A stretch of DNA of 20,576 nucleotides from Pseudomonadota bacterium (GTDB lineage: Bacteria; Desulfobacterota; GWC2-55-46; JADFVP01), in NCBI GenBank assembly GCA_015222595.1, contig JADFVP010000065.1:1-20576 (forward strand), given 5' to 3'. Under the pieces are notes generated by a model. It worked only from the letters and a program-made list of their open reading frames with translations, made no database searches and had not been told where the DNA came from. The position numbers and the translations under genes were made by a program. Below are positions 1 through 8,534 of this stretch, piece after piece; the stretch's first letter is position 1; the number at the start of each line of letters is the position of its first letter.

Positions 1-191
1 ACCTTGGAGGCGACCACAAAGAGCACAAGCCCGCCGAGAGCGAAGACGAGATGCTTCTTGACGAAGAAGTACTCGTCGCCGAACTTGTTGCTCGCCATTA
101 TGGAACTCGACGAGTAGACCATGACGATGCCCACGACCAGAAGGGCGAGGGTGGAGACTATGAGAATTTTATCCATCTCCTTAAAACGCAT
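1..191 (-). CDS. ftsW: Peptidoglycan glycosyltransferase FtsW, N-terminal part (runs off left edge)
   Basis: SEDS-family membrane protein that polymerises septal peptidoglycan from lipid II together with FtsI. Only the first 63 or so residues are inside the window. They begin MRFKEMDKILIVS, run into a first membrane helix (LALLVVGIVMVYSSSS), a short loop (MASNKFGDEYFFVKKH) and the start of a second helix (LVFALGGLVLFVV). The helix ending in MVYSSS followed by a YFFVKKH-type loop is characteristic of FtsW/RodA proteins; position after murD in a dcw cluster points to FtsW. The ATG at 191 has GGAG four bases upstream. A second ATG five codons in directly abuts an AAGGAG, too close to serve as its ribosome site. 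The gene begins 26 nt after the murD stop, after an almost pure purine tract (about 200-235). The rest of the gene, and probably murG, lie to the left. Confidence 0.9.
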   Translation of the reverse strand, partial: MRFKEMDKILIVSTLALLVVGIVMVYSSSSIMASNKFGDEYFFVKKHLVFALGGLVLFVVASK

Positions 192-217
192 CGTACTCCA
201 TCTCTCCTTACCTCTCT

Positions 218-1780
218 TTATTTCTCTTTATCTTTAGTGCCGAGGTCCCAGCCTTCGCCCGAGGCGCTCGGCTCTTCTTCATCTGCCGACTCTTGGTCTA
301 CTTCGAGCGCCATAACCGAAGAGCTGAAACGCTCTCCGCGCTCTGCGTAGCTTTTGAACATGTCAAAACTCGCGCCAGCCGGACAGAGCAGCACTACCAT
401 GCCGTCCTCTGCGCTCTCATAGGCTACCTTAACGGCCTCCTCCATCGTCTCGGCCTCTATGACATCGGTAACGTTTCCGAGCGCCCGTTCCATCTTGTGC
501 TTCGATTCACCGATGAGGATCATGCGCTCTACCTTCTCTTTAACGAGCGGCAGCAGCACCGAGTAATCTCCACCCTTATCGACCCCTCCGGCGATCAGAA
601 TCACCGGAGAGTCTATTCCCTTTAGCGCCATCTTTAAAGCGCCGACGTTCGTACCCTTCGAGTCGTCTATATAGGTAACGCCGCCGAGGGTTCTAACCGT
701 CTCCATCCTGTGGCTAAGACCCTTGAACCGATAGAGCACCTCATCTATTATCTCTTTATCGATATGCAAGAGCCGCGCAACTGCTATTGCGGCCATCATA
801 TTCTCTATGTTGTGCAGCCCCTTTAGCGAGCACTTCTCGGTAGAGTAGACCTCGCCCTCTCCGGCTTCGGCCCCGGCGTATACTATACCCGACTCCCTTA
901 TGTAGAGCCCGTCGCCTATAGTGCCGGTGGTCGTATACGGCACAACGCGCGGCGCGTCCGGCGGGTGGCCCACAAAGCCCGTGCCGCGAACCGTTAAAAT
1001 GGAGGCTATCTTGAGATCTCCGGCATTTACTACCGCAAGACAATCTGCGCCCTGCTTGTCGAAGATCCCGAGCTTCGTGGCCGCGTAGTCGTCAAAATCA
1101 GCGTACCGCTCAAGGTGGTCTTCGGTTATGTTTAGCATCACCGCCACAGCAGGGGCGAAGGTGTCGATATGTTCTAGCTGAAAAGAGCTGACCTCTAAGA
1201 GACAGAGGTCGGGCCTTGTATCAAGATTGAAGTACTCGGTAACGGGTGTTCCGATATTACCGCCGATAAAGAGACTCTTTCCTGCCGCCATCAAGATAGC
1301 GCCGAGGAGCGTTACCACCGTGCTCTTGCCGTTGGTCCCGGCGACCGCGATTATCGGCACGTCTATGTAGCGCGAGGCGAGTTCGATGTCGGAGACTATC
1401 TCTGTGCCTCTCTCTTTAGCGGCCTTGAGAATCGGAGCCGAACGCGGAACTCCGGGGCTGGCCACTACCATATCGGCCCCGACAAGCATCGACTCCGCCA
1501 CGGTATCGGGAACAAACTCGGCACCGAGCCCAATGAGTTCTTCAGAGACCGGAACTTCCGAGGCCGGTCTTGAGTCCGTAACCACGACCGTAGCGCCGCA
1601 CTTTATCGCAAAGCGCGCAGAGGCGGCCCCCGATACTCCGAGTCCGACCACAACTATCTTTTTCAACTTTAGCTCTTCGGTAGCCCGTACGAGCATACCC
1701 GCCCCCAGGTTGAACGCTTTGCTTAGCCTTGTGTCAATATCTCCGGCCTCAGCGCGGTTATCGGCAGTTAAAGTTATCAT
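218..1780 (-). CDS. murD: UDP-N-acetylmuramoyl-L-alanine--D-glutamate ligase MurD
   Basis: Cytoplasmic ATP-dependent ligase adding D-glutamate to UDP-MurNAc-L-Ala. Numbering from the ATG at 1780: an N-terminal dinucleotide-like fold with VGLGVSG near residues 45-51, the ATP-binding loop AGTNGKST near 147-154, the Mur signature NITEDHLERY, the YAATKLGIF lysine expected to be carbamylated, GLHNIEN, YIDDSKGTN (MurD type), and the C-terminal LLCPAGASFDMF and YAERGERF motifs. The ATG at 1780 overlaps the mraY stop as ATGA, which favours it by coupling. However, it gives 520 residues with about 40 extra N-terminal residues, when most MurD proteins are near 450. An ATG at 1696 preceded by a G-rich tract would give 492 residues and is a real alternative. 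The C-terminus also carries an extra acidic, low-complexity tail of about 25 residues (QESADEEEPSASGEG). Identity is secure; the start is uncertain. Confidence 0.93.
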   Translation of the reverse strand: MITLTADNRAEAGDIDTRLSKAFNLGAGMLVRATEELKLKKIVVVGLGVSGAASARFAIKCGATVVVTDSRPASEVPVSEELIGLGAEFVPDTVAESMLVGADMVVASPGVPRSAPILKAAKERGTEIVSDIELASRYIDVPIIAVAGTNGKSTVVTLLGAILMAAGKSLFIGGNIGTPVTEYFNLDTRPDLCLLEVSSFQLEHIDTFAPAVAVMLNITEDHLERYADFDDYAATKLGIFDKQGADCLAVVNAGDLKIASILTVRGTGFVGHPPDAPRVVPYTTTGTIGDGLYIRESGIVYAGAEAGEGEVYSTEKCSLKGLHNIENMMAAIAVARLLHIDKEIIDEVLYRFKGLSHRMETVRTLGGVTYIDDSKGTNVGALKMALKGIDSPVILIAGGVDKGGDYSVLLPLVKEKVERMILIGESKHKMERALGNVTDVIEAETMEEAVKVAYESAEDGMVVLLCPAGASFDMFKSYAERGERFSSSVMALEVDQESADEEEPSASGEGWDLGTKDKEK

Positions 1781-2847
1781 CTTATCTTGAGCGTACTTAT
1801 CGCAAGTAGCGCCAGCATAATGGAGATTATCCAGAACCTGACAATTATCTTCGGCTCGGCCCACCCCTTCAGTTCGTAATGGTGATGGATCGGCGCCATG
1901 GCAAAAACCCGCTTACCGGTAAGCTTGTACGAGGCGACCTGCGTTATTACAGAGAGCGCCTCTACGACGAAGATACCGCCGACTATCAGCAACACGAACT
2001 CCTGCTTCGTCATAACGGCCAGCATACCGAGCGCGCCTCCGAGCGGCAGCGACCCGACGTCTCCCATAAAGACTTGCGCCGGGTAGGTGTTGAACCAGAG
2101 AAAACCGAGGCTCGCCCCTGTCATAGAGGCCGCAAAGACCGCAAGCTCTCCGGCCATAGGCACATGCACTACGCCTAAGTAACCGGCTATCTTCAGATGG
2201 CCTACTACATAAGCCAGAAGCATAAAGGTTCCGGCAGAGATTATCATAGGGCCTATCGCAAGGCCGTCTAGCCCGTCGGTCAGGTTAACGGCATTCGAGG
2301 TGCCGACTATAACGATTACCGAGAACGGCACGTAGAGCCATCCGATATCGAAGAGCACGCCCTTGAAGAACGGCAGGCTGACCCCTGTGTCGAAGTCCGT
2401 ATAGTAGAGCGCCAGCGAGGCGATGAGCGCCACTATTATCTGCGCAAGTATCTTTGTGGCGGCCCTGAGCCCTCCTGTTTTGCTGATGACCTTCGAGTAG
2501 TCGTCTAAGAAACCGATAACGCACATGCCGACGGTAACGAAGGAGAGTATCCAGATATATACATTGTCGAGGTTGCCCCACAGCAGGAGCGACACCATCA
2601 CTACCATTATAATCAGCGCCCCGCCCATTGTAGGCGTGCCGCTCTTTACCGCATGGGTGGCCGGGCCGTCTCCGCGCACCACTTCGCCAACCCGCATGTG
2701 CTTCAACTTCTTTATGATATACGGACCGAAGATAAAACTGAGCACAAGGGCCGTGACCATAGCGTAGATAGTCCTGAACGTAATGTACTGAAATACGTTG
2801 AAGATTGTATGGTACTTTGCCAACGGATATAAAAAGTAGTAGAGCAT
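1777..2847 (-). CDS. mraY: Phospho-N-acetylmuramoyl-pentapeptide-transferase MraY
   Basis: Integral inner-membrane enzyme that transfers phospho-MurNAc-pentapeptide to undecaprenyl phosphate, making lipid I. The 356 residues (family usual about 360) start MLYYFLYPLAKY, typical of MraY. Visible motifs in order: RGDGPATHAVKSGTPTMGG in the first cytoplasmic loop, the aspartate-rich FLDDYSK, NLTDGLDGLA, FMGDVGSLPLGG (usually FMGDVGSLALGG) and MAPIHHHYELKGW with the HHH cluster. About ten hydrophobic helices are spread throughout. The start lies 22 nt after the murF stop; the closest purine-rich stretch (GAGGAAGG, around the murF stop) is rather far from the ATG, so initiation may depend on coupling. 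The stop overlaps the murD start as ATGA. No key residue appears missing. Confidence 0.97.
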   Translation of the reverse strand: MLYYFLYPLAKYHTIFNVFQYITFRTIYAMVTALVLSFIFGPYIIKKLKHMRVGEVVRGDGPATHAVKSGTPTMGGALIIMVVMVSLLLWGNLDNVYIWILSFVTVGMCVIGFLDDYSKVISKTGGLRAATKILAQIIVALIASLALYYTDFDTGVSLPFFKGVLFDIGWLYVPFSVIVIVGTSNAVNLTDGLDGLAIGPMIISAGTFMLLAYVVGHLKIAGYLGVVHVPMAGELAVFAASMTGASLGFLWFNTYPAQVFMGDVGSLPLGGALGMLAVMTKQEFVLLIVGGIFVVEALSVITQVASYKLTGKRVFAMAPIHHHYELKGWAEPKIIVRFWIISIMLALLAISTLKIR

Positions 2848-2869
2848 CTGTTTAGTAGTCCGACCTTCC

Positions 2870-4315
2870 TCAGTTGCAGGCAGTAGTGTCCTGTCTGCCC
2901 CGCTCGATTATTCCGCCAATAGCCTCTACTATCGATTCTAGCCCCATGCCTCTCGACGCCTTTACCAGCACCGAGTCTCCTCGGCGCACAATAGTGCCGA
3001 GCGCCTCGGTAGCCGAAGCCTTGTCGGTAAAGTTAAAGACCGAGTCGGAGTCGAGCCCCGCAAGTAACGCGCCGTGCGCAACAGTATCGGCCATGCTTCC
3101 TATTGCCACCAGAACATCTATGCCAAGCTCCGCCGCGCGCTTACCGACTCCGGCATGGGCGCATTCCGCGCCCGTGCCGATCTCCAGCATATCTCCGACC
3201 ACGGCAACTTTTCTGCCTGAGGCGAACGAAAGCGTCTTTAACGCCTCCTCCATCGAGTCGGGATTCGCATTGTAGGTGTCGTCTATTACCGTTACTCCGT
3301 TGACATGCGTAACTCCGACGCGGCCCTTTGCTGGAGTGAACCTTTCGAGCCCCTCCTTGATCTCACTCAAACTGGCCCCTAACGGCAGCACGGCGGCAAT
3401 TGCAGCAGCCCCGTTCATTACGTTACAAAGAGCCGGAGAAGAAAGCCTGACCTTTAAACGCTCTCCCCTGACGTCGTACTCGACATCCACTCCGGCCAAA
3501 CCTTCGAGAACCTCATACGAGGGCACGGAGACGTCGGACGGGCCGCGAAGACTGAAGGTAACGTGGGCCGACTCTTGGGAGCGCGAATGCGCATGAGCGC
3601 GTTCGCGCGCGTAACTCTCATAAATCTTCCGAACAAGTTCGTCGTCGAGATTGACAACGCGCGTACACCCGGGGGACGAATCGGTAAAGAGGGCCGACTT
3701 AGCCTTTGCCACCCCCTCAAGACTCCCAAGGCTCTCAAGATGCCCGGCGCCGATGTTCGTTATTAACGCAACGTCGGGAAGAGCTATCTCTACGAGTCTG
3801 GCCATCTCATGCGGCTCCGAAATGCCGAGTTCTACAACCGCCATCTGATCGTTGCTCTTGAGCCTGAGGAGCGTAAGGGGCATGCCGACAAGATTGTTCT
3901 TGTTGCCCTCGGTCTTCAAGACCCTCCGGGAGCACTCCAGAATAGAGGCTACCATCTCCTTCGTGGTGGTCTTGCCCGTACTCCCGCTTATGGCCACCAG
4001 AGGTATGGAGCTGACGGAGCGGACGTAGGCCGCCATGTCGCCAAGCGCGGTCATGGTGTCTTCTACTTTTATGACTGCGAGACCTTCTGGAACGTCGAAC
4101 TCTACTCGCTCGACCACCAGCAAAGAAGCGCCCTTGTCCACTACGTCGCCTAAAAAGGCGTGAGCGTCGAAGTTCGGCCCCCTTAGCGCAACGAAACAGT
4201 CTCCGGGCCCGGTCGTGCGCGAGTCGATGGACAGGCCCGTGACCCGTGTCTCTCCACTACCTGAAATACGGGTTCCGCGTACCGCCCCCAATATGTCGTT
4301 TACGCTAAAGTCCAT
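2870..4315 (-). CDS. murF: UDP-N-acetylmuramoyl-tripeptide--D-alanyl-D-alanine ligase MurF
   Basis: Cytoplasmic Mur ligase adding the D-Ala-D-Ala dipeptide and completing the UDP-MurNAc-pentapeptide used by MraY. Starting at the ATG at 4315 (MDFSVNDILGAVRG, a usual MurF beginning) it has 481 residues. An upstream in-frame GTG at 4393 has no ribosome site and would add 26 unconserved residues. Motifs: SIDSRTTGPGDCFVALRG in the N-terminal domain, ATP loop GSTGKTTT (about 111-118), GNKNNLVGMPLTLL (about 137-150), VVELGISEPHEM, and in the C-terminal domain DDTYNANPDSMEEAL (about 346-360) and VVGDMLEIG. Oddity: the conserved GxHNxxN motif at the start of the C-terminal part reads ALCNVMN, so the usual His is Cys. 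An 88-bp gap separates it from murE; mraY follows 22 nt downstream. Confidence 0.95.
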   Translation of the reverse strand: MDFSVNDILGAVRGTRISGSGETRVTGLSIDSRTTGPGDCFVALRGPNFDAHAFLGDVVDKGASLLVVERVEFDVPEGLAVIKVEDTMTALGDMAAYVRSVSSIPLVAISGSTGKTTTKEMVASILECSRRVLKTEGNKNNLVGMPLTLLRLKSNDQMAVVELGISEPHEMARLVEIALPDVALITNIGAGHLESLGSLEGVAKAKSALFTDSSPGCTRVVNLDDELVRKIYESYARERAHAHSRSQESAHVTFSLRGPSDVSVPSYEVLEGLAGVDVEYDVRGERLKVRLSSPALCNVMNGAAAIAAVLPLGASLSEIKEGLERFTPAKGRVGVTHVNGVTVIDDTYNANPDSMEEALKTLSFASGRKVAVVGDMLEIGTGAECAHAGVGKRAAELGIDVLVAIGSMADTVAHGALLAGLDSDSVFNFTDKASATEALGTIVRRGDSVLVKASRGMGLESIVEAIGGIIERGRQDTTACN

Positions 4316-4403
4316 TCGATAAAGACCGGTCCTTTGCTCTATACCGTTACTCGTGCCGTGCCTTAAATAATCGCCTGCTTGAGAGTATGCCACTTGTAGA
4401 GGC

Positions 4404-6041
4404 TTAGACCGTGAGTTCCGTCACAGCCGCTCTCAACTCCTCTATATCGTCGAAGTGGTGCTTTACGCCCCGCACTATCTGGTAATCTTCATGCCCCTTG
4501 CCTGCCACCAACACGGTGTCTGACGCTCCGGCAATTGCAACCGCGCGCCGTATCGCCTCGCGCCGCTCCTCTATGACCATAAAGCACTTGCCTTTACCGG
4601 CAACCGCTTCGTCGCCTACGCCCCCCTCCCCAGGATGGACTCTTTCCAGACCCTCTATGCCGGCCATGCCGGCAACTACCTCTTCTATGATCGCGCCCGG
4701 AGACTCGTCTCGCGGGTTGTCCGACGTTACTATCGAGACCGTAGAGTGGCGAGAAGCGGCTCTTGCCATCTCGGGCCGCTTCTCATGGTCGCGGTCTCCT
4801 CCGCAACCGAAGACCGTAATCAACCGGCCAACGGTTATCCGCTCCAGCTCTCCGAGCACACGCTCAAGGGCGTCCGCTGTATGGGCATAATCGACATAGG
4901 CCCTGAAACTCGCGCCCGGAACCGGCACAGGCTCCAACCGGCCCGGAATTTTCTTTAGCGCGGTAATGCCGCGCTCAATCGCGTCGCACCCAACTCCGAG
5001 CGAGTACGCAACGGATAGGGAGGCTAAAATATTGTAGAGGTTGTACTCGCCTATAAGCGCGGACTCTATCTTTATGGCTCCGCGCGGTGTTTCAACGACC
5101 GCTTTTATCGAGTCGGATTCGAGCACGTGCTCGACGGGGCGCATCTGGGCCTCCGAGTCCAGACCGTAAGTAAGACTGAAGGGCAGCTCTCCGTAGAGCC
5201 TGCGTCCCCACGAGTCGTCTATATTTATGATCGGGTCGGTAACCGAGCGTCTCTTTGCCCCGTTGCCATTGCCCTTACCTGTCTCCGGCGCGCCCTCTTT
5301 CAACAAAGAGAAGAGCAGGGACTTGGCCTGAAAGTACTCCTCCATATTCTTGTGGTAATCGAGGTGCTCGTGCGTAAGGTTCGTAAAGACCGTTGCGCTA
5401 AAGCGGCAACTGTGAACCCGTTTCTGCTCAAGGGCATGAGACGAGACCTCCATTACGCAGTGCGTAACCCCGGCGTCTACCATCTCTCTTAGTACCCGGT
5501 GCAGCTCGACCGGCCCCGGAGTCGTATGCGTGGCCGTTACCGTCTTTCCCGCGTACCTGCAATTGATCGTGCCGATAACACCTGTCGAGTAACCGGCCTC
5601 TTTCAGTATAGACTCTACGATGTAGGCGACCGTTGTTTTGCCGTTGGTGCCTGTTATCCCTACAAGCGTCAGCGACTCGGAAGGCACACCGTAGAACCGG
5701 CTCGCCAGAACGCTCAGCGCCTCTCGAACGTCCGGCACGACAACAACCGTTACTGAATCCAAAAGCGCGCTATTGGCTAAAACATCTTTGCAAGCCGTTT
5801 CGTGCCCCTGCTCGACCACTACCGAGCGCGCGCCCTTTTCAACTGCCGAAGAGATATAGTCGTTGCCGTCGGCCACTTCGCCCGCGATTGCCACGAAGAG
5901 CCCACCGGGTTCTACGCTTCTTGAGTCCGAGTGGACTCCGGTTACCTCGACCCCGGCTGCGTCGAAGTCGGGGTCGGCCTCCGCGCTACATTCAGGCCCG
6001 GCGAGTCCGGCAAGTCCGGCTATAAGCTCTTCTAGTGTCAT
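4404..6041 (-). CDS. murE: UDP-N-acetylmuramoyl-tripeptide synthetase MurE, meso-diaminopimelate type
   Basis: Cytoplasmic Mur ligase adding the third stem-peptide residue. ATP-binding loop GITGTNGKTT (about 128-137), TTPGPVELH and MEVSSHAL substrate motifs (about 173-204), NLTHEHLDYH (about 221-230; usually NLTRDHLDYH), the expected carbamylated lysine K240 in YFQAKSLLF, GEYNLYN, DYAHTADAL, GCGGDRDHEKRPEM, and DNPRDESP at about 441-448. The DNPR sequence is the established mark of meso-diaminopimelate specificity; lysine-adding MurE has a different fourth residue. The final GKGHEDYQ motif is intact. At 545 residues it is longer than the usual 490-500. The excess includes a Gly/Asn-rich insert (ETGKGNGNGAKRR, about 253-265) and a Gly-rich loop before GKCFMVIEERREAI. 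The ATG at 6041 has GAGAG five bases upstream. An 82-bp repeat-containing gap separates it from ftsI. Confidence 0.96.
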   Translation of the reverse strand: MTLEELIAGLAGLAGPECSAEADPDFDAAGVEVTGVHSDSRSVEPGGLFVAIAGEVADGNDYISSAVEKGARSVVVEQGHETACKDVLANSALLDSVTVVVVPDVREALSVLASRFYGVPSESLTLVGITGTNGKTTVAYIVESILKEAGYSTGVIGTINCRYAGKTVTATHTTPGPVELHRVLREMVDAGVTHCVMEVSSHALEQKRVHSCRFSATVFTNLTHEHLDYHKNMEEYFQAKSLLFSLLKEGAPETGKGNGNGAKRRSVTDPIINIDDSWGRRLYGELPFSLTYGLDSEAQMRPVEHVLESDSIKAVVETPRGAIKIESALIGEYNLYNILASLSVAYSLGVGCDAIERGITALKKIPGRLEPVPVPGASFRAYVDYAHTADALERVLGELERITVGRLITVFGCGGDRDHEKRPEMARAASRHSTVSIVTSDNPRDESPGAIIEEVVAGMAGIEGLERVHPGEGGVGDEAVAGKGKCFMVIEERREAIRRAVAIAGASDTVLVAGKGHEDYQIVRGVKHHFDDIEELRAAVTELTV

Positions 6042-6042
6042 T

Positions 6043-6077
6043 CTAACTCTCGGCTTACTCTTCAGCTAACTCTCGGC
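6043..6077 (-). repeat. 12-bp direct repeat in the ftsI-murE intergenic gap
   Basis: The 82-bp gap between the ftsI stop and the murE start contains two exact copies of GCCGAGAGTTAG (minus-strand reading) at 6066-6077 and 6043-6054, period 23 bp. The rest of the gap on the transcribed strand is purine rich, with degenerate AAGAGT/AAGAGC hexamers. The second copy supplies the GAGAG that precedes the murE ATG, so the first copy resembles a duplicated ribosome binding site. Function is not known. Confidence 0.6.
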
Positions 6078-6123
6078 TCGCTCTTAACTCTTACTTTTAC
6101 TCTTGCTCTTTTGGCCCGGACGG

Positions 6124-8148
6124 CTACCTGAACCAGACAACCACGGAGTCGTCCCCGGTAAGGAGACTGCCTGGAGCCGGTTTCTGGTTGTAGCTCTTGC
6201 CGGAGCCGCGAAACTCTACCTCTACTCCGGCTGCGAGCGCCGTTCTCAGAACCGCTCTCATGCTCTTGGCCGTAAAGTCCGGCATCTCTACTGTCTCAAG
6301 CTCTCTTGCCGCGCGCTCCGAGAGGCTGCCGCCGACAAGCGCCTTGTGCCTCTTTACCTTAAGCTCAGACTTCTCTCCGCTTGCAAGACGAAACCTCAAC
6401 TCAGCCTTTTCGGCCACCGGCCCGGTGATAGGGTTGTCCGGAAAGATTCCCATATATGAGAGGCTCTGACCGGCTATTGCAGAGAAGACCGGCCCAGCGA
6501 TTGTGCCGCCGTGGTAGTTGTCTCCTGCGGGCTCGTCGAGTGCAACGTAGATAACGAGCTTCGGGTTCAGAGCCGGAACAAAACCGATAAAGGAGGCGAT
6601 GTAGCCCTTCTTCTGATAACCGCCGTTTACAAGATCCGGCTTCTGCGCGGTTCCCGTCTTGCCGGCTACTTCAAAGGAGGCGGAGGTGGCCAGGGTGCCG
6701 GTTCCGCCCTCTTCGGTAACGCCTATGAGCATCTTCGTAACGGTCTTGGCGGTCTCGGAGCTTATAACGCGCCTGACGATCGCCGGGTTAGTCTCGCGCA
6801 CAGTCTCGCCTCTGGGGTCCACCACCGCCTTGACAATATAAGGGCGCATTAAGAAGCCGCCGTTCGCAATGGCCGAGAACGCTGTCGTTAGCTGCACCCC
6901 TGTGGTCGATATCCCCTGACCGAAGCTGACCGTCTCGAGCGTAACCTTAGACCAGTCGGAGTAGTGGGCAAGCCTGCCCGACGCCTCGCCCGGCAGGTCG
7001 AGCCCGGTCTTGTCCGCAAAGCCGAAGGCGCGCAGGTACCTGTAGAGTCTCTCGGGGCCGAGCTTGCGTCCTATTTTCAAAGAGCCGATGTTGCTGGAGT
7101 ACTTAATTATCTGAGAGGCCGAGAGCCAGCCGTGCTTCTTGCTGTCGTGTATCGTCCGGTTCGCGACCCTGTACTTGCCGTTCTCGCAGAAGAAGATCTC
7201 GTTCGGTTCGACCACGCCCTCTTCTAAGGCCGCCGCCATAACGAACGACTTCATAACGCTTCCCGGCTCGGAGACGTCGGTAACGCTCTTGTTGCGCCAC
7301 TCGGCAGGGGTGTACTTTCTATAATTGTTCGGGTCGAAGGTCGGCGCGTTGGCCAGAGCGAGCACCTCGCCGGTCTCCGGGTTCATAACGATCGCCATGC
7401 CTCCCTTTGACCCGCTCGTCTCTATCGCTGCCTTAAGCTCCTTCTCCGCGATATACTGTATCGTCTTGTCTATCGTAAGCTCAACTCTCAAGCCCTCTAT
7501 GGGAGAGGCCTTGTCGGCATCTTCGTACATCAGAAGCCTGCCCTTTGCGTCCCTCTGTCCGGCCACCTTGCGCGCCGAGCCGCGAAGCACATCGTCGTAG
7601 TAAAGCTCTAGGCCTTCGAGCCCCACGGAGTCTACGCCGGTAAAGCCGATCAGGTTTGAGGCGAGCGAGCTGTTGGGATAGAACCGCCGCGGCTCCTTGA
7701 CCAGATTCAAACCCTCAACGGAGAGTATCTTTTCTCTGCTCTGACCGGTAAGGTCAATCTGGCGCTTGAGCCAGACAAAACTCCGTTTGGAGCGCAACTT
7801 CTTTTCCACCTTCGAAACACTGACCCCGAGTACGGCAGAGAGCATCTTTGCAGTACTTCTGGTAGACTTTATCTCAGCAGGCTTTGCGTAGACCGAGTCT
7901 ACGTTGACGCTTACTGCCAGCTCTGAACTGTTTCTGTCATAGATGTCGCCCCGCTTGGAGTTTACCGTAATGGAGGCTATGTGCTGATCGTTGGCTCTCT
8001 TCTTGTACGAGTCGGACCCGATGACCTGAAGATGGAAGGCTCTTGCTAAAATGGCCGCAAAGAGACAGAGCAGGATCGCTGTAACGAATAGTACGCGAAC
8101 CTTCAGCAGCCCTTCGGGCTTAGCCTGCTTCGCACCTCGTCTCTTCAT
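6124..8148 (-). CDS. ftsI: Septal peptidoglycan transpeptidase FtsI (PBP3) with C-terminal PASTA domain
   Basis: Class B penicillin-binding protein that cross-links septal peptidoglycan and pairs with FtsW. The 674 residues comprise a basic cytoplasmic start, one membrane anchor (about 17-35, VRVLFVTAILLCLFAAILA), the PBP dimerisation domain with the usual RGDIYDRN (66-72), and the transpeptidase domain with SxxK at S297-K300 (PGSVMKSF), SxN at S351-N353 (KYSSNIG) and KTG at 497-499 (VAGKTGTAQKP). A PASTA domain fills about 620-674 (VEMPDFTAKSMRAVLRTAL through PAPGSLL). PASTA-bearing FtsI is known in Geobacter-like and other deltaproteobacterial lineages; it is not the E. coli form. The ATG at 8148 overlaps the ftsL stop as ATGA, so start and coupling are clear. 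All catalytic motifs are present. Confidence 0.96.
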   Translation of the reverse strand: MKRRGAKQAKPEGLLKVRVLFVTAILLCLFAAILARAFHLQVIGSDSYKKRANDQHIASITVNSKRGDIYDRNSSELAVSVNVDSVYAKPAEIKSTRSTAKMLSAVLGVSVSKVEKKLRSKRSFVWLKRQIDLTGQSREKILSVEGLNLVKEPRRFYPNSSLASNLIGFTGVDSVGLEGLELYYDDVLRGSARKVAGQRDAKGRLLMYEDADKASPIEGLRVELTIDKTIQYIAEKELKAAIETSGSKGGMAIVMNPETGEVLALANAPTFDPNNYRKYTPAEWRNKSVTDVSEPGSVMKSFVMAAALEEGVVEPNEIFFCENGKYRVANRTIHDSKKHGWLSASQIIKYSSNIGSLKIGRKLGPERLYRYLRAFGFADKTGLDLPGEASGRLAHYSDWSKVTLETVSFGQGISTTGVQLTTAFSAIANGGFLMRPYIVKAVVDPRGETVRETNPAIVRRVISSETAKTVTKMLIGVTEEGGTGTLATSASFEVAGKTGTAQKPDLVNGGYQKKGYIASFIGFVPALNPKLVIYVALDEPAGDNYHGGTIAGPVFSAIAGQSLSYMGIFPDNPITGPVAEKAELRFRLASGEKSELKVKRHKALVGGSLSERAARELETVEMPDFTAKSMRAVLRTALAAGVEVEFRGSGKSYNQKPAPGSLLTGDDSVVVWFR

Positions 8149-8507
8149 CTTATATCGACCACCTGCTCCCTTCTTGGGTGAACAAGGTTGAGTTCCCGCG
8201 AAGCTATCCCTTCTATGCGCTCAGGGCTCTTGAGCCTCTCAAACTCTATTACGAGTCTCCGGTTCTGCTCTATGAGATTGTCTCTGGCGGTGTTGGCGCT
8301 CGATATGTCGTAACCGATAGAGACAACCGTTATGCGCGACCAGATATAGCCGCAGAGCACCGTAAGGCAGATAGAGGCGCAAAAGACTGCGGTATAGATA
8401 AAGCTCATGTCGCGCACGTTGCGCCGCGACCTCACCTTCTGGGCCCTCAATGTTCCTGCCGTGCCTGCCTTGCTGCTTGCGATACTGCCCACTCTGCCTC
8501 CGGTCAC
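8145..8507 (-). CDS. ftsL: Cell division protein FtsL
   Basis: Small bitopic division protein expected to join FtsB and FtsQ and to activate FtsWI. The 120-residue product has a basic cytoplasmic tail (about 1-33, including KVRSRRNVRD), one membrane helix (about 35-55, FIYTAVFCASICLTVLCGYIW), and a periplasmic leucine-zipper-like helix (ANTARDNLIEQNRRLVIEFERLKSPERIEGIASRELNL) followed by HPRREQVVDIR. The FtsL family diverges too much for motif proof; length, topology and position between rsmH and ftsI carry the call. The start taken is a GTG at 8507, 27 nt after the rsmH stop, with only a weak GAG upstream. An internal ATG at 8408 would remove the cytoplasmic tail and is less likely. The stop overlaps the ftsI ATG. 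Confidence 0.85.
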   Translation of the reverse strand: MTGGRVGSIASSKAGTAGTLRAQKVRSRRNVRDMSFIYTAVFCASICLTVLCGYIWSRITVVSIGYDISSANTARDNLIEQNRRLVIEFERLKSPERIEGIASRELNLVHPRREQVVDIR

Positions 8508-8534
8508 CTGAACTCGAACTCTGTGCTCAGCTCT

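Noticed and set aside
4316..4393. Upstream GTG start for MurF
   Set aside because: No ribosome site and no Mur-like residues; the MDFSVNDIL start at 4315 matches the family.
4404..6041. Lysine-type MurE
   Set aside because: The DNPR motif is that of the meso-diaminopimelate type and the rest of the window is Gram-negative in character.
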